DNA from: Neodiprion pinetum
Taxonomy: Eukaryota; Arthropoda; Insecta; Hymenoptera; Diprionidae
DNA length: 64,000 nucleotides
Reading direction: 5' to 3'
Assembly: GCF_021155775.2 (NCBI RefSeq)
Contig: NC_060235.2
Span: 17,916,693 to 17,980,692, forward strand
Shown here: piece by piece, positions 12,901 to 25,389 of the stretch
How positions within the stretch are numbered: position 1 is the first letter of the stretch
Layout of the letters: every line of letters begins with the position of its first letter
The notes under the pieces: model-generated
Databases searched by the model: none
What the model saw: the letters and a program-made list of their open reading frames with translations, nothing else
What the model was told of the DNA's origin: nothing
Translations under genes and position numbers: made by a program

Positions 12901-15900
12901 AATTACAAAAATTTCGGATAACCGCACTTACAGAGATAAAAAATGCCTGGTTACAGACACAAGCATCCAAATAAGAAATCAAAAATGCTTGAAAGCTACT
13001 CTTGTATAACTGACTTTGCTGGACGCCGAAGAGAGATGTACCCGATGAAAACCGAAAGCGAAAAGAAAACGCTGTACATAAAGCATTTTAAGACAAAACG
13101 GTTCGATATCAGCAAAGACGGATTGAAATAAAGTCGATTCACCGCACTTTTTGTGATTTCTGCAGATTTTTTGTGAGTCACTTCAACTTTTTCGAGGTTT
13201 CAAGCGAAATAAATTTTAAATTCATACTTCACAAATCAAGTAATATGTAAAATATACTTTGTATAAATTTAAAAATCGATTTTCATCATACAAGTTGCAA
13301 TTTTTCGAGATTTTCAAGAATTTTTTGCAATTTTCTTGCATTTAAAACAGTTGATGGTCTATGTAAACTTTGTATTCGTATTCAACGGATTAAAAAACAT
13401 GAAAATCATGCTTAGTTCAGCTCCGCAGAATTTTTTATATCACGAAAACTGCCAATTTTCGTTATTTTTTCGGTTTTTCAAAGTTTTCTCGAAATCTGAG
13501 GGTATAGGGGTAAAACGGACCTCGGATTCGGGTTCAGCGGGTCAAAATACATAGAGATGGATGGGTCCGGTCAAAAGTACAGAGAATTTCTTTTTTTTGT
13601 GTGCCGGTGTAATTAAATAGTTTGAAATTTCACTAACAAGTGCATATTTCTGTGTTTTCCGTCTAGCGAACTTCATGTAGGCGGGCTGATTGACGGACGA
13701 TAATGTGTGTGAGTGAGACTGCAGGTAGTTCTCGCGATCTTGTGTCTTGATGTAGGAATTTATATTTGATTGAAACGTACAAAAAGGAAGCAAGAAAAAA
13801 TATATATATAAAAAAAAATGAACAGTTAAAAACTGTTCAGTACAGTAAATTATACAGTGCTTCAGTTTTTTTTTTTCCAACTTTTTTTCTTCAATCTTTT
13901 ACTTCTGTTGTCATTCGATTATTAATTTGATTTAATTGCTATTTTTCTTATTTACTATGTAGGTGTGCATATATATCTACATATATACATAAGAATTATG
14001 TGTTCGTTGGAAAGCATTTTTCTGTATAGGATTGTTGACATTGATGGTGATCGTGTTATGTATAATCATTGTTCCTAACACCGCTACCATATACACATAT
14101 ATATACATATGTATGTATATAATCGTGTATTAGTTTGATCTTCGTAATGTTTAGGGGTTGCGCTGATGCTGACTGTCGCTGTGTTTCACACCTGTGTATT
14201 AATTACTTTACGTACTACTCCAACTGCCACTACCATATTACTACTTCTTCTAGTATCACGTCTGTACTGATTTACTCATTCCCAAGCTTTACTCAACTTG
14301 TTTCACTTCTACTATCCTATACGTATTCACATTGATACATAAAAACAAGAACAAAATTATTGGATTTATAACAATTCATGAACAGACAGAATCATAACTT
14401 GCTCTCTTTGAACTCAATTGTTTACAATCAAAGAACGATTTCTTATTCCCACGTTCTGGTAACACAAGCATTTTGCTTCTTTTTTTTCCCATCGCGTACC
14501 AACAATGACAAGCCGTATACGTATAAATACTCTGACTTGAATGGTATACGTAATAGGTATGTGTCTGTCTATAAGTGTCGTGTATTTGTGTATGCTGGAC
14601 ATAAGTATGTGATACCTTCTAATTTTTTCCGTGAACTTGGTCCCATGTGATGATAATACGCCTGGACCACGATCTTCAAACTTCTGACATCACATAATAC
14701 AATAACTACGGAGTCTTGTTAAACTCTCCGATATCGTATGATAAGGCGATAGATCAGAAAAGAACGCCTGAAACGTATATTCGTTTTCTTTTTTGTCTGC
14801 AGCCCCGATTTTTCCCCCCTACGAGGAAGTATTTCAACAGTTTTTTTACAATAATACAGAACGGCTGGTGCTTTATTGTGTTTCCATGTATACCATATAT
14901 TTACCACATATCTACACACGCAATGTAGACTCGCTGCATAAATATCTGCCAGACGATACTTCGACGAGGCCCATTTGGATTGGCAACCCTGGGGCCACTG
15001 GCAGCGCCCCCAGGATTGCCAATCCAAACGGGCCTAGGTCGAAGTGTCATCTGAAAAGTATTTCCGTAACGGGTGTACACCCAGTAATCTATCACAGGGG
15101 GTCGATTATGTAATTTCAATTTTTACATCTCCAATCATCTAAGCATTCTGATTGGTTTGCAAAGTTTAGTCAACCAATCGGAATGCATGGATGGTGAGAA
15201 ATGTGAAAAGTGAAATTACATAATCGAACCCCAGGTTCGCCACCGTAAGAATATTACACCTGTGACATCTAATATTGTTACAAGTTTTAACAATTTTCTA
15301 TAGTTATGTTATAACTTCGGAATAACTAATTAGCCGTACAACTGTTTCGTCTACAGTTTGCCAAATACACACACACTCACATAAACACAAATACACCGCA
15401 TAGACAGGATACCTCTGCATGATCTTTCTCTACAACAGAAAAACAAACAAACAAAAAAACATACAAACACTTCCTCGAATACAATTACAATCATTCTTCA
15501 ATATTCTCAATTTTTATTCAATCGAATTTTTCAAGCAAATTGTTACATAACCTGCTATTCATAATTTATTAGATATAAATCTTTTTACATCGTACTTTTT
15601 ATACTATCTTATATAAACCGAATAATCTCAAGCTGGGATGATTTCTGCGCGTGCGCCTTTTGCATGGCTTGCTTAGTAACATTTACATAACATGGATTTT
15701 TCCGACTGGCGTAATTGTCCACTACCTTTATTTCGTTACTGTCATCTTTATTTTTATTATACTAATGTAATTTGTTCTTTATATTTGCATTTCATTACTT
15801 TTTTTATCCTCTACTTCAAAGCAAACGGATATTGTTATGCTTATTGTCCATTCTTGAAAACTGCATGGCCTGATAATCGGAATATAGCTTTGATTATGTG

Positions 15901-18900
15901 CAATATCCTTTTTGAGGATTCTGAATTGTTCGAAAATGAGTATTAATATTTAAAAAGGTAGAAAATTTCTAATTTATGATGCAATTTTGTCAAGACTGTT
16001 AGATTAAAACAATCAACATTTTTCTGAGGGCGAACAATGTCAGTGCCATTTTCATTTATTTTATCGGTAGTGCAAATTCTATACAACTTCGTTTTACAAT
16101 TTCTACAACTTTTTTCCTTCCAAACTGTATGATTCTGCAGAGACTATAATTGATTAAATAAAATATTTATACGCCGTCTTTGCGACAGTTTTCAATTTAT
16201 CAGGATTAATTGTAACTTATATACAGTGATAATAATTTAACGATGTGAAAATCTTTGTATCATTCGTATATAATGTACCAAATTTATACAAACGAGGTTA
16301 ATTTATAGCTAGTTAAAATTGATATTTGTTAAAGCATGGCAAATTATTTGCATGTTTAGAACACTAATAATTATACTATTGATTATAGTAACACGCACGA
16401 AATAGAATCTGATTGTGAGACTAAATATTGAATCTATGAAGAACTATAATCCAAAATACTTATAATCAATTGCCTAAGCTGCCATGATTAATATATGTTA
16501 TATAAATTTGCATGCCTTGTTTTTGAGACAAACAAAGAACAGAGAAAAAAGAATGTACGTACGTAGATAATTTTAATATTCATTTGTTTTTTCTTTGTAT
16601 TAAAAATTGTTCCATGTCTTTTGATAATGATTTATAAACGATTTGAAAAACAATTATTTTCAGCGAGCACCACGGGTGGAAGCGATTCACAAAAATAATT
16701 TTGATACGCCAAATACTGTTCAGGCGTCAACAGACATCGCTGGTCGCAATTGATATGATATAATTTAAGTCCAAACCAATTAAAGGAAAAAAAAAAAAAT
16801 TAAAAAACAAAAAAAACAAACATGAACAAGAAGAAATTGATTTTATTCAGGTAAACCAAGGTATAATATATACATCATTAGCATACCATGTAATGGCTAT
16901 ACGTTCTTCGGTATTTGACACATTTCAACTGAATAAAGATTTTCTATAATAATTAAACGTCAGGATTTTTATCGTAAATATATTATGCGATGGGTATATA
17001 ACCGAGAAGAAGGTTTGAAAAATAGAGGGGAAAAAAAATAAATATGAAAGGAAAAAGTTTTGCGTGCGTAGTTACCAATGTAGAGCTGAAAAAATCGTAA
17101 TCGTATCCATGTATGTATTGAAAAATATTGGTAACAATTGGGATTTAGAAAAAACCGATGCAAAGAAATTAATATTGAATTAAAAACTGAAACGATGATG
17201 TCGATCTGATGTATTAATGATTATTCTTCAAACTTCACTATACAATTTTTCTCTATGTTCTTCTGTTTTTTTTTTTGCTTGTTCTTTGGTAGCATCTAAA
17301 AATCGAGCTAAATAATGAACAAGCCAGTAAATTGTACACATACGAATAAAAAAATTGTACATGCATAGGAATTATATTGAGAAAGAAATGAAACAATAAT
17401 GCGACGAATATTATATACCCTACATATATTATATATACATATACGAGTATAGTTATTACATGTAACGTTTACATCGGCGTGTGGTTCAGATAATATGACA
17501 GTAGCAGATTTTCAGAACGAAAACTATATATATATATCTATATATATATATATATAATGAAATCGTAGCTTATAGATAAAGAAAGAAAATACACTATTAT
17601 ATTATAGGTATATAGATTACTGCAATCCTTGTGTGATTATTTATTAACAAATTAGATAATTGTCATTGCGTATCGATCGATAATATAATGGTAATAGTAA
17701 CGGTCGTAACAATGTAATATGCATACCGGGCCATCATCTGATGCGCAACATAAGGATCCTTAATTATAGGCAATCCATGTTACACAAACACTCTGAACAG
17801 AGCTGCGAGTTTCAGTTGTTTGGATTGAAGCCGCTAGCGCGCGGCGACGTCGCGTCGCCCCGGCGAAACTCGGAACCGCTCCGAGTTCTTATCATGCGCA
17901 TCCATATATTGTTCCGGTATATGCGTGGTGGAAGGAATCAAGATGTTGTGCTCTACTCCCACGATAGCTAGTTCACGTGATACCTCCCCCCCCCACATGA
18001 CGTCGCGACAATTACAGTTGAATATAAACGACGTCATGTGGGGGCACTTTCTCAATGGCCGAAGCGACAGTGATACGCAAGAACACACCTTGTTTCCTTA
18101 CACCATGGGTACATCGACGACAGGAGGATGTCACTGTTGAAGAGAATTCAATTTGTTTGAACGAATTTGTTGTATTTTGTTATATTTCATCGGTTAGCGT
18201 TGAAAGATCGACAATGTTTTTTTGAAAAGTTAATTCAATTCCGTTGTCTATCGAATTAAAATGTTCAAGAGATGGTAAAATATTCAGAATATATACTGGG
18301 ACCAGGTCTGAATGAAATCCAAAAACAATCTCTAAATGCAATTCAAAAACTAGGAAAACTGGTCTTGCTTAGTTTTAATATTTATAATGCGTTGTATGAT
18401 AGCACCAGTAGAATAAATTTCATTCTTTCGTTCTATATATATTTCATATATTTCATATATATCAACGAAAGAATGACTAATGGATTCAAAGTTACGATTA
18501 TTTGAACAATCATATACACGTTTATAGTTGAAAAGATCCAGAATTTGGAAACAAAACGAAGAGAAATTAAGAAATAAACCTGTGTAGTATAATCTCGACC
18601 CGATAAGAGTCGAGCTGTGTCGTACAATATGTTTATAATATATACATACATATACGTTTAATATATTATAAAATATATTATTATAATACGTTAGCAAACA
18701 TAGGATTTGTTTTCCTTCTTCTGTTTTAGAGCGCATATTAAACCGTTGCCATGATTTGTACGTCTGCATGTGTGTCTAAAATCGGGATTCAGTTATAAAA
18801 TTCGATATAATTGCAGTAAGGCATATATTATAAACTGCAGTCGCTTTTCCATGAACATATGATAGCTATAAATAAAACGACTTGTGTGATATACATAATA

Positions 18901-21900
18901 TTATACATGATGTAAAAGAAAGGATGAAAAAAAAAGGAAATTATCACGAGGTGTTAGTACATGTTTATTATAATTATTAATTATATCTGTAAACCGTTAG
19001 TTACATGTATACGGACTCACGTATATACCTGATTTATTATTAGTATATTATTATACACATTACGGTGGTCGTTATTTAGCTTGTTTTCAAAATTACGTGT
19101 GAACAAGGCGGAAAAAGTTATAAAAAATTTTTTTTTCAAACTATGTGTAGCCTTGAGCCTGTCGGTCAAGTCAAAATATTGCTTTTAAGGCAGTGAATTT
19201 TCCAACGTAATTTAGATGAGAACTGCGGCTCACTGCATTCTTTTTTTTCCCACCTTAATAATGCTTGGAAAAATCTGCAATTTGGTATACATTTTTCCGA
19301 TAGTCATAAGTGTTTGAAAAAAAAATTGGGCGATTTTCAGCGACAAAAGTTTCGAAATCCCAACACGTCAAGGTTGTGTTTTCAAAGTCGAAAATCACAA
19401 TTTAACGACATAAATGGGGTATTAATTAATTTATTACTCAATTTAATACTTAATTAATTACTTAATTAATAAATAAACACGTGCCTCTAAGCTCCGAAAG
19501 TTTGAAATGTAAAATACATAGTTTTTATAACCAGTTATATTTTTTTATATGACTTTGACATAAATTAAGGACCGATTTGAAACTTGGCAGAGTTATTGCT
19601 TGTACTGATAGGAACAAACCGTGAAAACTAAAAAAATTCATCATAATTTTATAATCTACTCGTTTTTTTTTTATATAAGCTTAATATAGCATCTCTTTTA
19701 TTAGGCTTATATATAAGCGAAAAATAATGGTAAAATTTAAAAAAATTTCAGGGTTCATTCCTATCATTATAAACAACAACTCTGCCAAGTTTTAAATTGG
19801 ACCCTTAATTCATACGAAAATCATACAAAACGAAATAACTGGTTATAACAACTACATGTATTTTACATTTGGCATATGTTCCAGTTGACGTAGAGAATTA
19901 AAACTTTGCAGATTTTTTAATGATTTGGGGACGTCCCAATGAAAATTTTTCCGACCCCCTAAATAAGGACCACCCTAGTGTACACGCATGTTTATAGAAC
20001 AAAAATAATAGTAATATCAATATGGCTGCTTTCAACATTTGACAGTATATATATATACGTGTATAAATCAAATATGAACTACAGTATAATAACGTATCAA
20101 TGACAACAGCTGGAACATTTGAAATACGTAGGTAATACATTAATGTATAAATTATACGTAACGATCGAACGTCAGAATCTTTTCAAACATTGTTATTATA
20201 CTGTACACAGCTCTATTGCAGTCTTCATAGAATATATTATTGCGAAGTAAGTTAATTGTATGCGAGTAATTATTATGTTGTAAAAACATTCATGCTATTG
20301 GATGATAGTCGAGACGCTACGTGCCGATGAAGAGGATCCAAAATTAACATACATGTACCTATAAGAAATATTGAGTAACGTATATAATTGAAAGGTAAGA
20401 CAATCAATTATGAAGAAATAATTTTCTCCGCCTGTTGCATGAATCGCTTATATTATATAAAATTTATTGTACAAAAGCACGTATCAATTATTCATAATCT
20501 ATACTATTACAAAACTCTTTTAATTCTATTTCGAACACTTTTTCCACACTAATTCGCACATACAAATTTAATAACTACGTGTCCGGCAATAAAGCTTTAC
20601 AGGCAAAAAAAGTCGAATCGTTTTTGAGATTTTATGAACAAAGTTTAGTACAATTCATTTGTCAGGTCTCTTTGAAACCTGTGTAATTCTATATTCATCA
20701 TTACAACTAGCTTCGAAAATTGTGAAAATTATATCAGTAATCTATGCATTAGCTTAATTTTCAAATTCTTCTTCTAATCAAAAAACGTGAATTCACAATT
20801 TCGTAAACTTATTTCCACCCCGAACAAAGTTTTTCTGGATTGAATCAAATCCTGGACCCAAATTAGAAAAGAATTCCTTGAATAGACCCAAATATGTAAA
20901 ACTTGATGTAATATACAATTCTGAAATTTGTAATAATTTTTACTTTGTGCGATTATACAGTGTTTGCGTAAACCGAAGTTGAATTATAATTTATTAATTA
21001 TTATAATTATTCAATAACATTTTAACAGACAAACAAATCACATTAGCAGCTCGTACTCATTACGGTCAATTAACAATAATAAAACATCGACTTCACTATA
21101 TACACACACAGGTACACAATATTCGTGCATAAACAATTGCAACCGAGATCGAGTTGAAGCCAGATTTTTATCACAAAAATTTCATCGTACGCAATTCATA
21201 AACAAAAACATAATTAATCACTCCAATAATACACACTTTCAGTTTAATTACACTACATAATATGTGTACTTGGGTGTAATATTTTTGTTGTATTTCTTTT
21301 ATCGTACCGTGGAAAAAAAATATCAACAATCCTTATGTGTGTATAAATAGGGGCTGTGTGTTAGAATTATTCCTACATGAGAATGATCGTACAATATACC
21401 GATACGATATACTATCTGTCTGTGAATATATAAGTGTATGACCGCGTGTGCTTATAATTGTCGATTATTTATACAATTATCGTCCGCTTTATTTTGGGTA
21501 AATTTTTTCTTCGATCCTTCTTACGATTATATTATTTTCTATTGATTTATTAAGTTATAATTTATTCATACTTTCAATGTCATTTAAATCGTTATACGAA
21601 CCGAACTATAAATTGATTTGTCAGTGTGTGGTAATTATGTATATTATATTATATATATAATTGTTTACTTGTGACCCCAGATAATTATTGTATGTTTTAT
21701 AAGACCACAATCACATATATTATTTAGCGTTTGCAATATTATTACTTTACATATACACATAATCCGAATTATTTTGTACATAATTTATGCAATATCCTGT
21801 GGCACATGGAATATCTATAGCCCCATACGATTTATATTACAACAACTTGATGAATTTCAATCTTTTTTCCACACTTGACGATCATGATTTCTAAAATCTT

Positions 21901-22366
21901 TAGACATTCCATAAAATCTCTCCGTTGCAATTTCTTTTTATCAATCATTGTCAGGCATTTAAAGAAAAAAATCACCAATCCCGTAATCATATCGTAACGC
22001 TGCTTCTAAATACTATTTTTTTACATTTCACCCAGCAGTATCACAACAAAGATAGAAAGAGGGGGAAAAAAAGGGAAAAATTTGTAAAAACGCAAACAAA
22101 GAATAAACAACGATTCACATGATTCGAAGAATTGATTGATAACGATCGTTTTTTCTTGGTGAAATTTTTCAGCAAAATTCATGCCGGACAGTGCGCCACC
22201 CGTTCAACAACAACCCTATCCTTACTTGCCGCCGCAACAAGGAATTCCACCATCTGGTCCAGCGGGAGCTTCCGCACCTGGTGGACCTGCGGCAGCTCCT
22301 TCAGGACCTCAGACCGCAAATGCAGCGCTAGTCGGGACACTGAGCGGTGCTCACAATATCATGTAA
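6952..22366 (+). CDS. nSyb: Neuronal synaptobrevin (nSyb), 4 shared exons plus alternative last exons
   Basis: This is the R-SNARE of synaptic vesicles, anchored in the vesicle membrane and used for evoked neurotransmitter release. The proposed coding exons are 6952..6953, 10252..10463, 11276..11355, 11576..11627 and then either 16664..16698 or 22173..22366. All junctions are GT-AG. Both versions stay in frame, giving 126 aa and 179 aa. Residues 1-32 are a Gly/Ala-rich leader ending IVGGPRTPQQI. Residues 36-92 are the SNARE motif with zero-layer R60. The basic stretch KLKRKFW precedes the membrane helix at about 99-115. The motifs VVDIMKTNVEK and FWLQNLK are typical of nSyb rather than Syb. 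The start is an inference: exon 2 has no in-frame ATG, and the AT|G split codon supplied by the donor at 6953 is the best candidate. The final coding intron is phase 1 in both versions. Confidence 0.88.
7318..7384 (+). repeat. Pyrimidine-rich CT/CCCT tract
   Basis: A nearly pure C/T stretch (GA-rich on the minus strand) lies in nSyb intron 1. A similar but shorter TCTC run sits at about 8040-8082. Tracts of this kind can bind GAGA-type factors in insects, but nothing here proves function. Confidence 0.7.
10656..10920 (+). repeat. About 58-bp minisatellite, 4-5 copies, in nSyb intron
   Basis: Units built around GCATTTATGCAATTCATTG followed by GTCAGGGTAAATTTTATC and an AAAATCCGCCT block repeat with a period near 58 bp between nSyb coding exons 2 and 3. 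Copies differ by a few substitutions and small indels, and a degraded unit trails to about 11030. The short open frame across it on the minus strand simply reads the repeat. Confidence 0.88.
12296..13610. mobile_element. 1.3 kb foldback element with about 310-350 bp terminal inverted repeats
   Basis: The left arm starts ACACCGGCACAC at 12296. The right arm ends with the exact complement GTGTGCCGGTGT at 13610. The arms match over at least 300 bp, so that the same 72-codon frame appears in opposite directions at 12353-12571 and 13336-13554. The centre (about 12650-13260) is unique and AT-rich with one 62-codon open frame at 12943-13131. No transposase is visible, so this looks like a non-autonomous element. 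No convincing target-site duplication was seen. It lies in an nSyb intron. Confidence 0.85.
14940..15063. mobile_element. Short palindromic (MITE-like) element
   Basis: Inverted arms (about 14951-14994 and 15007-15052) share CGA-GGCCC, GGATTGGCAA/TTGCCAATCC and CCTGGGG/CCCCAGG around a loop of about 12 bp. The arms extend more weakly outwards. The size and near-perfect pairing suggest a small foldback insertion in the nSyb intron. Confidence 0.7.
15097..15232. mobile_element. 135-bp palindromic (MITE-like) element
   Basis: The outer ends GGGGTCGATTATGTAATTTC and its near-complement ending ATTACATAATCGAACCCC face each other. Inner arms ATTCTGATTGGTT and AACCAATCGGAAT continue the pairing. It sits about 35 bp from another, unrelated palindrome, so two small elements are adjacent. 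Confidence 0.78.
16664..16698 (+). CDS. nSyb: nSyb alternative last exon A (short tail)
   Basis: After the acceptor TTATTTTCAG at 16654-16663, phase-1 joining to 11627 gives the tail ASTTGGSDSQK and TAA. This makes a 126-aa protein with an 11-residue lumenal tail. The frame and the small Ser/Thr/Gly-rich tail fit synaptobrevin C-termini. A canonical AATAAA occurs at 16932-16937 and could end this transcript, leaving a 3' UTR of about 250 bases. Confidence 0.75.
17990..18044. repeat. Inverted repeat with ACGTCA motifs
   Basis: CCCCCACATGACGTCG at 17990-18005 faces its exact complement at 18029-18044 around a 23-base loop. Each arm contains a TGACGTC core. It could be a small insertion or a hairpin. 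It lies between the two alternative nSyb tail exons. Confidence 0.8.
18421..18475. repeat. Small hairpin-forming inverted repeat
   Basis: CATTCTTTCGTT and AACGAAAGAATG flank an AT-only loop that is itself partly self-complementary (ATATATTTCATATAT units). No function is apparent. Confidence 0.7.
19057..19980. mobile_element. 0.9 kb foldback element ending GACCACCCTAGTG
   Basis: Outer ends GGTGGTCGTTATTTAG (left) and CTAAATAAGGACCACC (right) are inverted. Inner arms at about 19495-19660 and 19735-19885 also pair: GGTTATAA versus TTATAACC, AACTTGGCAGAGTT versus AACTCTGCCAAGTT, and CCTATCA-type blocks. The centre is AT-rich and non-coding. This is a degraded non-autonomous inverted-repeat element with no transposase. 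Confidence 0.75.
22173..22366 (+). CDS. nSyb: nSyb alternative last exon B (long Pro/Gly/Ala-rich tail)
   Basis: Acceptor GAAATTTTTCAG ends at 22172. Phase-1 joining to 11627 gives AKFMPDSAPPVQQ, then YPYLPPQQG and a Pro/Ala/Gly-rich run to a TAA at 22364-22366. The product is 179 aa. Drosophila nSyb has a long isoform of similar size with a Pro/Gln/Tyr-rich lumenal tail, which supports this exon. A possible donor overlaps the stop (AT|GTAAGA at 22362), so further splicing cannot be excluded. The coding stretch is more GC-rich than its surroundings. Confidence 0.82.
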
Positions 22367-24600
22367 GATTAAGTCGAACCACGTACGCGTTGTATTTAAC
22401 ACGATATCTTATATTAAAACACGTCGCAATTATAATTACAACTCTGGGGATTCTTATACTTTATTAGAAAATTGTTATGATTTTCATCGAATGAAGGGAA
22501 TGAAAATTTGGCCCATTGATTTGATTTAGAGACAAAGTCATGTTCGTTGTATGCGTTATTCGCAAATCGCAAATTTTCTGTGGCCAGCTTGATCGGTGAG
22601 TGTATAATAAATATTAGAAGTGACTTACTATCTTATTGGAAGATTCATTCCTGACGTTTAAGTTTATCCAAAGTTTTTTATTTTACGCGATCGCTATTCT
22701 ATGTTCGTATTATGAGTACGTAATTTTCCATCGTCTTCTCTATCGTTATTTTCTTCGATTTATCACTGATTTAATTCAATAAAGCAGAATAACTCACGCA
22801 CGTGCATCCATTTAGATGCGATTGTAGAAATAATGATTATTGCCATTCTTTTACTAATATCGTTATCGATAATTGAGATATGTGAGAATGGATAAGGACG
22901 AAGGACTTTAATTTCCTTCGAAAATTGGCTTGAAACTAATTTTGAGATATACGCGAGACGTTGTTGAAAAACGCGGTATTACAAAATGTCAATAAAACAA
23001 TATAATGAAATTAATTAGCAACACTGTATTACATGCATATTATATTATACATACATACATACATCTGTGTATACTGTCGCTGAATATAATCAGTAATCCT
23101 GTAAAGATTTAGTAATGAAGAATAATGAGAGGAAAATGGTTTGAAGTTGATTCATTATATATACGTCGTCGATATATGTTGATAGAAAAATATGATATTG
23201 TGAGTGACTATAGCTGTGGGGCACGGTATTAATTTTGAATATAATAACAATATATTTTAAAGTTTTCTTATTATTATTAATACTGTAGAATGTAAAGTTT
23301 TGATGGACAGCGACATATAATACTTATTATGTGCATATGTCATTGTAGTAAAGCCTGTAATTAATGATATTATATATAATAGTGTTATACGTATACATAT
23401 TTCAGAGTGTTGTTCATTTTCTCAAGTTTTTGCATAATATTACACATTGATATAATATATACAAATCTAGTTTTCAATCATTTGAATACAATCAATTATT
23501 GTTGTAACTATGGCATTATCTTTATTATTATAAGATATTATGTAATCCAATTACCACTGAGCAGGCCTATATTATGAATTCGAACACCCAAATAATGCTT
23601 GAAAACACCCTGATACCACTATATAAATCATCACTACAAAGTATAGTAATAATAATTATACTTGAAAATACGAAAAATACGGTCGCGTATGTAATATGAT
23701 ATTAATTTGTTAAGAGAGAATATTATAGCAATATTCAAAACGTTGATTACATGGAATTACGCTGTAATTATACATACTTCTATGAAATTAGGGACTATAA
23801 ATTATGCTATTTTAATGTTTTAATTAATTCTATGAAAACTTACGATTATAATTAATTAAAACGCTACGATCGTGTAACTCGATTCATTCTGATTATACAA
23901 ATTGAAAAGAAATAATAATCATGAACTATTAAATTTTCAATTTAAAATTACAACGCTCTATACGGCTAATTGATTTTCGCTTTCATATATTACCTTGCAT
24001 ATTTATATCTAGTAAGCGTTATATTGATAAATACAGTTAACCAATAGCTATGATTGTAAAAAAAAAAAAAAAAAGAAAGAAAAGGAAATGAATGTAACTT
24101 ACTCAGACTAATGTTAAGTAACATGAAATGTATACTATAAGCGCTAATAGAATTCCATTATATTGTAAATCAGACGTAAACAATAATAAAATTGTAAAAA
24201 GGAAATTATCGACCGATTGCAGGAGATTCAATTTTTCCTTTGTAAGATTTTTCAACTCTCATCCCCTTTCATAAATTAATGTGTGTTCACGATACTCATA
24301 TATTTCAATTTATTTTGTTTTATTATTCCGGTTCATATTTTTATTTCTCAGTGTATCATATCAAGTAATTAAAATAAAATAATCATGCGGAATGACTCCA
24401 TACGTTTATTATAAATACCGTTATCGGCGAGAGTAAGGTGAATGAAAAGGTATAAGTATATAGTAGAAAAAATACTTGAGAACCGAATAAATGTAAACAC
24501 GACGCGTTACTTAACACCGCGTTCGGCTAGCCAGAAGAGTAAGCCCCTGATTCTGACTTATTTTGCAGTCGTGACAGTAACTATTCAGTAATTCAGTCTT
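22367..24600. other. AT-rich non-coding stretch after nSyb
   Basis: No gene is seen. The sequence is extremely AT-rich with short TATA/ACATA runs and a long poly-A near 24058-24074. It probably includes the 3' UTR of the long nSyb transcript; several AATAAA-like strings occur, one near 24184. No recognisable RNA gene was found. Confidence 0.5.
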
Positions 24601-24639
24601 CCTATATGGCTTACAAATATCGTTATATCTCTAATTCTA

Positions 24640-24790
24640 TTGATCTAGTTGACAGTTGTAACGAAATACGTGTAACCTAAACTCTGGCTAGACCTTGTAG
24701 TTATTCGCAGGTAGAAAAGAATCAAAATCGGTTCAGTAGTTCTCGAGTTATAAGCGATCGTACGAATAAAGAAGCAGAGAGACGTTGAGT
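24640..24790. mobile_element. Possible 3' tail of a non-LTR retrotransposon or SINE
   Basis: The phrase AAAATCGGTTCAGTAGTTCTCGAGTTATAAG at about 24723-24753, read in parts, resembles the conserved 3' segment of many RTE-type elements and dependent SINEs in insects. No coding part is present and the borders are unclear. This rests on remembered family style only. Confidence 0.35.
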
Positions 24791-25339
24791 TGTATATCCC
24801 GCGTCTTTTTGTGGATGCGCACCACACGGAATCTGATCAACTCCGAGGACTCCGAGTTTCGCCTGGGCGACACCAGCCGCGCGACACTGAACTATAATAC
24901 AACTCGACGTCTCAAATGCGCACTGACTGCTGTGGTAAGTCATGGTACGACAAAGGTACGAAAGCCTAACGGTCGCCACTAAGGTCATGTAGTACTCCTA
25001 CATATTATTACAATATTCTACCCTTACCGACCGAGCAAACTCAGCCTTTTTATTCCTATATTAAATAAACAAACTAATGGAATGGGTTCAAATTTCGACA
25101 GTGCAGGGCTCTTTTGTAGCGAAATTCAAGACAGTTACTTATGTCCCGAAAGTCGTAAAAAAATATGCAGTTTTTTTACAGGTGTTACCGTTGACGGAGG
25201 CGACGCAGGATACGCCGCGCTTGAGGCTTTTCTTTGATTTCGGGTCTCTCTGTGCGTGGTTCAACTGGCCAAATTCTGCACTCGTGTTTCTTCTCTAGCT
25301 TCGCATAGTTTCGGTTGACGGTGGCGCCGCAGCTATTTA

Positions 25340-25389
25340 CGGCCGCGTGCTTCTGTGGTGCTTCTTTCACTCTCCGTAGAGACGTAAAC
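25340..25389 (+). promoter_or_regulatory. RpL22 transcription start region with TOP-like tract
   Basis: A pyrimidine-rich run CTTCTTTCACTCTCCG at about 25359-25374 lies just before the RpL22 ATG, as expected for the 5' terminal oligopyrimidine tract of ribosomal protein mRNAs. The preceding 200 bp is locally GC-rich. Confidence 0.6.
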
